NCBI GenBank assembly: GCA_963693305.1
Contig: OY855904.1
Location: 15,895,496-15,959,495, forward strand
DNA length: 64,000 bases
Direction of reading: 5' to 3'
From: Meandrina meandrites
Taxonomy: Eukaryota; Cnidaria; Anthozoa; Scleractinia; Meandrinidae
Positions 59,701 to 64,000 of this stretch are shown one piece after another (positions within the stretch are counted from its first letter, which is position 1; each line of letters starts with the position of its first letter). The position numbers and the translations under genes are program-made. The notes beneath the pieces are model-generated. The model saw only the letters and a list, made by a program, of their open reading frames with translations. It did not search any database and was not told the DNA's origin.

Positions 59701-62700
59701 TAAGGTATTTGTATTCAGGTTTTTTTGTCATAGGGCATACATACATGAACTTTATTTATACTCGAATTATAGAGTAGCCTGAAAAGGCTAATATCTTCGA
59801 GAACATAAATAGTATAAAACTGAAAAAAGAGGGGGAAATCTATTTACATCTATTTACATGAAAAATGTTCAATATACCATTATATACCAATATTCCACTA
59901 TGGTAATAATTGTAATTACGTTTTTATTGTAACTACTAATAATAATTAAAATTATATCGTGATAGTTCCATGCACATTCACCCAAAAAGTAAAGGTACAA
60001 GCAGAATTTCGCAGAAACGTAAAGATAAAATATATGTAGGAGAAATATGTAGATAGCATCGTAGTAACAAACGGAGAAATGACAACAAAGTTTTACATTC
60101 TGAAACACTCACCATACCACTGTCCAACCCGACCAGTGCCCTTCATAGTCTCAGCGATGATACTGATGCATTCAAGAAAGTTGTCCTCGGGCATGGTTGG
60201 TAGGAACGAATTCTGTTGGAAAAGAAATAATGGCACTTAACAAACTTGGAAGAGAGGGAGAAAGATGATAAATAAAGAAAGATGGTCATTTTTAAGCTCG
60301 GCAGGAAATGAGAGGGGTGTATTGTTCATCACGCCACGAGTGTGGTACAAAGAAAAAATCTCAGTCCCTGACAAGAATCGAACCCATGACCTCTCAAACA
60401 CCAAACGGGCGCTTTATCCACTGAGGTTCATATGTGACACGCGTTCTGCATACTGTTGGGATCAGCAATGTCGATAGCGTACTGAATGGTGGTAAATAAA
60501 GACAGATGATAAATTTCAAGCTTGGTAGTGAAATGTGAAAGATGAAATGTTCACAATCCACTTAAAAAAAATAATTTAAAGTTCTCCCAACAGGGTCTGA
60601 ATTTATGACTACGAAAGTTCTACTACTAAGCTGCAGGACACTCGTGGGAGCTTGATAGGTTCCTATAACTAGGTTCAAATGAGACAAACCTCCAGCATGC
60701 TACGAGGATTCCTTACTCGGATTAGTTTTCTCGATATGTGACATGTATGAAAAGAAATGATGGTGTATGTACATAATGCCAAAGAATAATGGAAATAAAA
60801 ATTTTAGCTGCTACGAAACTTTCTTTGTTGTTGTTTAATAAAGAAAATTGTAGGTGGAATTTCGAGTTCCATTAATGTGTAGAATGTTACATGTTCCTTG
60901 AATCTCATAGGAATTTTGAAACAGAAAATTAATCAAATTTTATCAGTGAACGAGTGTGCCATCAAATAACCCAGCTATTTGCAATTTACTTTTTACATAC
61001 CTTCATCGTAGACGGATCCGTCATTAGCGCATAAAGTGGCTGAGCCAATGACCCTGAACCAACACACTGTAACGCTACTGAAGTGTGAATGACAATTTCA
61101 GCCAAGGTATGTTCCTGTGGGCTCTTCCCACGAAAAACCTGAAGTTCCTTAACTTGACCTCCTTGGTTATTTTCTAGAAGTTGTCTGGCAAAAGGTTGGG
61201 CCTTAAAAGAAATAATATCAACAAACAGCTGCTAGCACGTACCAAGAAAAGCGGATCAACGCTGATAACAATAGGCTTTAAAGTGCTAAAATAAAATGCT
61301 CAGACGTTCAGCCTTGATTACTGTGTTTGCCGTTCATAGTAGTTGCTTGACTATTAATTGGACAAAAGTGTATCTAAAAAGGCACTTAAACACTTAATAA
61401 TAACAATAATTCTAATAGAAATCATCACGGCTGGATTAAAAAAACTCCGTTACCAAATGGTGGATTAAAATACTACGTTACCAAATCACAGATCATACCC
61501 ACCATCAGATTTGTCGTTCCATTTATAAACAAGAACCCTCCACAGTTGATATGCAAGTGACTTCACATTGAAATTTAACGGACAAAAAAGTATCATTCCA
61601 TAATCGAGATAGCTTCATATATTCACGTTTTTATAAACAACAACGTAGAGATCATACCCTTAAGGATAGATGCCCTCCGGTTTTTATGAAATCATCCAGC
61701 TTTTCCTTGACCTGAGGTGATAGCAAAATACGTGATCGTGATGTAAACGACATCCTACTATATTCTACAAAAAGAAAAAGTCTGAAGAGTGTTACACAGT
61801 TAACAAGTTAGAAAAGAAAACTGTATGTCGTTTTGTATACTTATAAACCTTCAACTGAATCGTAATGCATCACTGAGAGGACAGTATCTCGACGGGTACA
61901 CATGCGAGAGTTAACGGTAACCGCTATGTATCATTGCCGTTTTTCTTACCTCTTCAGACTTCGGACGTTGAACTGAAGAAGCATTTGCCAAAGTTACTTC
62001 ACGGTACAATGCTAATAGAAGAAGCGTGTCTTTGTTCACACCTTGTACTTCGGTTTCCTGCACAAAACGTCAAGGTACAATACGCATTTTTTTTTTCATT
62101 TATCCAAATTGACAAATTTAATCTAACATGAAATACAGTTAATACGAACCGTGATAGCAGTAATGATGTCTTCGATGTTCCCACTGATCATTGTTTTTGC
62201 CAGTCCTTCACGAAGTGCACAATAGTGGTTCTCATGAACAATAAACCTGTCTTGGACGGTATCGTCCTCCTAAAAGTAAACGTCATTGTTGCAGCCGCTT
62301 CCTTAAAAATGGTACTATTCCGTTCAATATTATACAGTTTTCCAACAGACTGAATACGTTAGCTTTAACTCTGCCAGTACTTTAATAGAAGCTACCCCTA
62401 AATAATAAGGGAGTTGTAAAGGCAAAGAGTGGCTCTATCCACAACAACCAGGAGCCGATTCCTGGACTCCTGACAGTAGCAACTCGCTTACCTGCTGCCG
62501 AGCTTCGGGCGGTAGAATCCACTCCAGTTCCTTATAGGTACCGAGAGTTCGGACGTTATCAAAACCATACCGCCTGACAAGCTGCTTAAGAAGATACAGC
62601 TGCGGTGTGGAACTCGATCCTTCCATGCAAAGTCGTCTAGCAGATTCCAGTAATGCCGTCACTTCCCGCTTGACATCGAAATCTTTGTAGCTGCTGTCTC

Positions 62701-64000
62701 CCTCAATAAACCACTTGTAAAGGTAGTCTGCTACAAGTGATAGGACGTAACGACCTTTTGCGACGCCTTCCAGCGAGTTGGCGTTTATTTCAAAACAACC
62801 TTCATCACTGGCTGTAAGAGCTTTAAAAGCGTCATCGCAAATCTTTTTCGTGTGTTTGAGTTTAACCGTCAACTTTGAGTCGGCCACTTTAGCTTGGTAC
62901 CGGCTTATAAGGATGTCCTGAGAAAAGTGGAAAGAACTTTTGACCTGACGGTGTAATTTACTTTTCAAATAAGAAATGCAACGCTTCAGCAAGCCAGAGA
63001 CAAATTGCACGTCATCGAGCAGGCTGTGATGTCTTTATGAGTATAAAATACTAACTTCTTACTAACCGAGCGCGAGGGCCGTACTGGGGAAGTCGTGGCA
63101 GTACCGACCGAGCGCAGCGAGGTCCGTAAAAAAACGACCGAGGTTCAATAGTCCCCAGTACGGCTCAAGCAAGAAATGTTAGTAAGATGACAACGTTATT
63201 ACCACTTATGAAAGGCTACGCCTGAAACGCTTGGTCTTTAAATAACCCTTTTTGGCACTATTATACCTTTAAACATTTTTTTTTATTATTTTTCACTATG
63301 AATCATCCACGTGCTACGCAGTAGTTTAAACTTTTGTTCAGGATTAATCAGGTTAGTAAGTTGTTTATTATATAGCACTCGTTTTAGCTGCAAATTTTGA
63401 ATTTGCTTGCTTTCGAAAAGGAAAAAATACGCCGCAAAATCCCGAACAAGAAAGAACCAATCACAACGCTCGGATTTACCTCAAGCCTGCCTTGTCGTAT
63501 AATAAAAATTTATATCACATACCTCCATACATTGAATGAACAAAAAACAGACTTCTTTGATGTGCTGGGGTTCTGGCTTCAAGCTCTGAGCCTCTTGCAA
63601 GAAAACTTCCAGATGTTCTTTCACCAACTTTGTGCTATTTAAGAACGAAAACAAAAAAGAAAACTTTTGAAAGAGCCTTTTTCCTCACATCTACCCCATG
63701 ACATGCGTTGTAGTAGTGGGTTTATTCTGCCATGTGATTCCTAGTTGACCTATGAAGATTACCAGATTTGTACACTGGTAGAGGTGGAGAAGGCTCGGTT
63801 CCTTGTTATGGTCGGACAGTATTTTCATATTTTCTTAATATACACCAGTAAGTTACCTGGAACGGAGAAGTTGCTGGAGGAGAAAAGAACGCACCACAGG
63901 GGTCGGGTCGATACCATAATCGGGAAACGGTGAGAAATCTTTTGTTTGGGTGGACTGGCGACCAATAACATATCGCATAAGAAGAGAAAGAGCCTCTTGT
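50756..64000 (-). CDS. RNF213: RNF213-like giant E3 ubiquitin ligase, copy 2 (3' part, 24 exons, convergent to copy 1)
   Basis: Exons in coding order: 64000(partial)-63857, 63634-63523, 62917-62492, 62269-62150, 62057-61950, 61711-61658, 61201-61001, 60212-60113, 59580-59543, 58422-58325, 58136-57983, 57640-57460, 57394-57291, 56989-56932, 56708-56509, 56316-56175, 55316-55233, 54521-54344, 53761-53554, 53452-53378, 52974-52774, 52250-52161, 51466-51297, 50924-50756 (stop). All phases join in frame (~1,138 codons) and match copy 1 one to one. Diagnostic blocks: PVVRSFLLQQLLRS, LYLLKQLVRRYG, NSFLPTMPED and an RZ finger, TGHALGEP, LPDIVRLQR, GMGVCSTSLTFFLVNTHDEF, HLIAYDPERDLLPLILAHC, DVCDVLSSLDIAIGFLASSG, EPFEQMAEVFK. 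Expected role as for copy 1. The donor of exon 57394-57291 (GTTTAT) is weak and chosen to keep frame. The 5' part, including any RING and AAA+ modules, lies right of the window. Confidence 0.9.
58325..60212 (-). other. RZ-type zinc finger of RNF213-like copy 2, atypical
   Basis: Exons 60,212-60,113, 59,580-59,543 and 58,422-58,325 join to encode NSFLPTMPED, then WYECGNCKHPYFIGE, then CSLPMEQSTCPDC and KVIGG. The CSLPMEQSTCPDC part is typical. The first knuckle reads C-G-N-C-K-H, where copy 1 and vertebrate RNF213 have C-P-x-G-H: one residue longer and with an extra Cys. Splice borders around it are unambiguous (CAG|AGTGC and GAA|GTAAG). Confidence 0.88.
58685..59236. mobile_element. Foldback/MITE element, ~550 bp
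   Basis: Arms of ~250 bp mirror each other. AAGTGTATATGAC at the left end returns inverted at the right end, and the inner arms share GACCTGGGACTAGATGAGCC, GTGACGTCAAAACCAGAACG and TGCTCACAA around a ~90-bp loop. It lies in the intron between the second and third RZ exons of copy 2. Confidence 0.88.
60300..60450 (-). mobile_element. tRNA-derived SINE fragment, family 2
   Basis: On the minus strand: GAACCTCAGTGGATAAAGCG (A box), GAGGTCATGGGTTCGATTCT (B box), then TTTTTTCTTTGTACCACACT. Relative of 42,430 and 42,655. Lies in the intron between exons 61,201-61,001 and 60,212-60,113. Confidence 0.7.
63055..63190. repeat. Palindromic dispersed repeat
   Basis: TTCTTACTAACC pairs with the region ending TGTTAGTAAG, and GGCCGTACTGGGGA with TCCCCAGTACGGC, around a GC-rich centre with GAGCGCAGCGAGG. 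Intronic in copy 2. Confidence 0.65.

Noticed and set aside
59869..60108. 79-codon hydrophobic ORF (minus)
   Set aside because: AT-rich intron of copy 2 between RZ exons. Tyr/Ile-rich composition reflects base content and there is no splice or homology support.
61712..61764. Longer version of copy 2 exon 61,658-61,711 using the acceptor at 61,764
   Set aside because: It breaks the reading frame and brings a stop. The CAG at 61,712-61,714 keeps frame and gives a length close to the copy 1 exon.
63745..63933. 62-codon + strand ORF at the right edge
   Set aside because: It overlaps, on the opposite strand, the RNF213-like exon 63,857-64,000, whose homology to copy 1 is clear.

Overview
The window looks like nuclear DNA of an anthozoan cnidarian, most likely a stony coral. 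This is inferred from AT-rich, intron-rich genes with GT/AG splice sites, tRNA-derived SINEs, a Penelope-type retroelement, and many small inverted-repeat transposons. There is no bacterial, phage or CRISPR content. No database search was possible, so family names come from recognised motifs and from alignment of copies inside the window.

Layout. (1) 0.6-24.5 kb, + strand: the 3' part of a giant RNF213-like (mysterin-type) E3 ubiquitin ligase gene. It has 29 exons in continuous reading frame, including an RZ zinc finger split over three exons, and its 5' part lies left of the window. Its introns are full of mobile elements; one 5.3-kb intron (10.88-16.16 kb) holds nested transposons. (2) 24.5-50.7 kb: an SGNH-hydrolase cluster on the - strand. 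It has two intact genes (27.8-30.3 and 36.9-40.8 kb), each with a separate signal-peptide exon and a shared upstream motif block. It also has one gene cut by a transposon (44.1-48.9 kb) and one decayed 3' fragment (25.0-25.6 kb), amid a 3.85-kb TTAA-flanked inverted-repeat element, SINEs, MITEs and Penelope relics. (3) 50.8-64 kb, - strand: a second RNF213-like gene, convergent with the first and running off the right edge.

The two RNF213-like genes match exon by exon. All shared intron phases agree and 10 of 23 shared complete exons have exactly equal length, so they are an inverted duplicate pair facing tail to tail. Copy 1 has a canonical RZ finger. Copy 2 has an extra residue and an extra Cys between the first Cys and the His. 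Copy 1 shows no RING finger where vertebrate RNF213 has one.

The most unusual mobile object is a 3,244-bp foldback at 44,236-47,479. It has terminal inverted repeats of about 1.25 kb, each holding ten 50-bp hairpin units and a piece of Penelope-type reverse transcriptase. A perfect 6-bp target duplication marks its insertion into the third SGNH gene, whose last ~43 codons it separated.

The RNF213-like proteins are expected to be cytosolic ubiquitin ligases with roles in antimicrobial and lipid-droplet biology (known for vertebrate RNF213). The SGNH proteins are expected to be secreted esterases or acyl-hydrolases. A functional link between the two families is not shown by the sequence.
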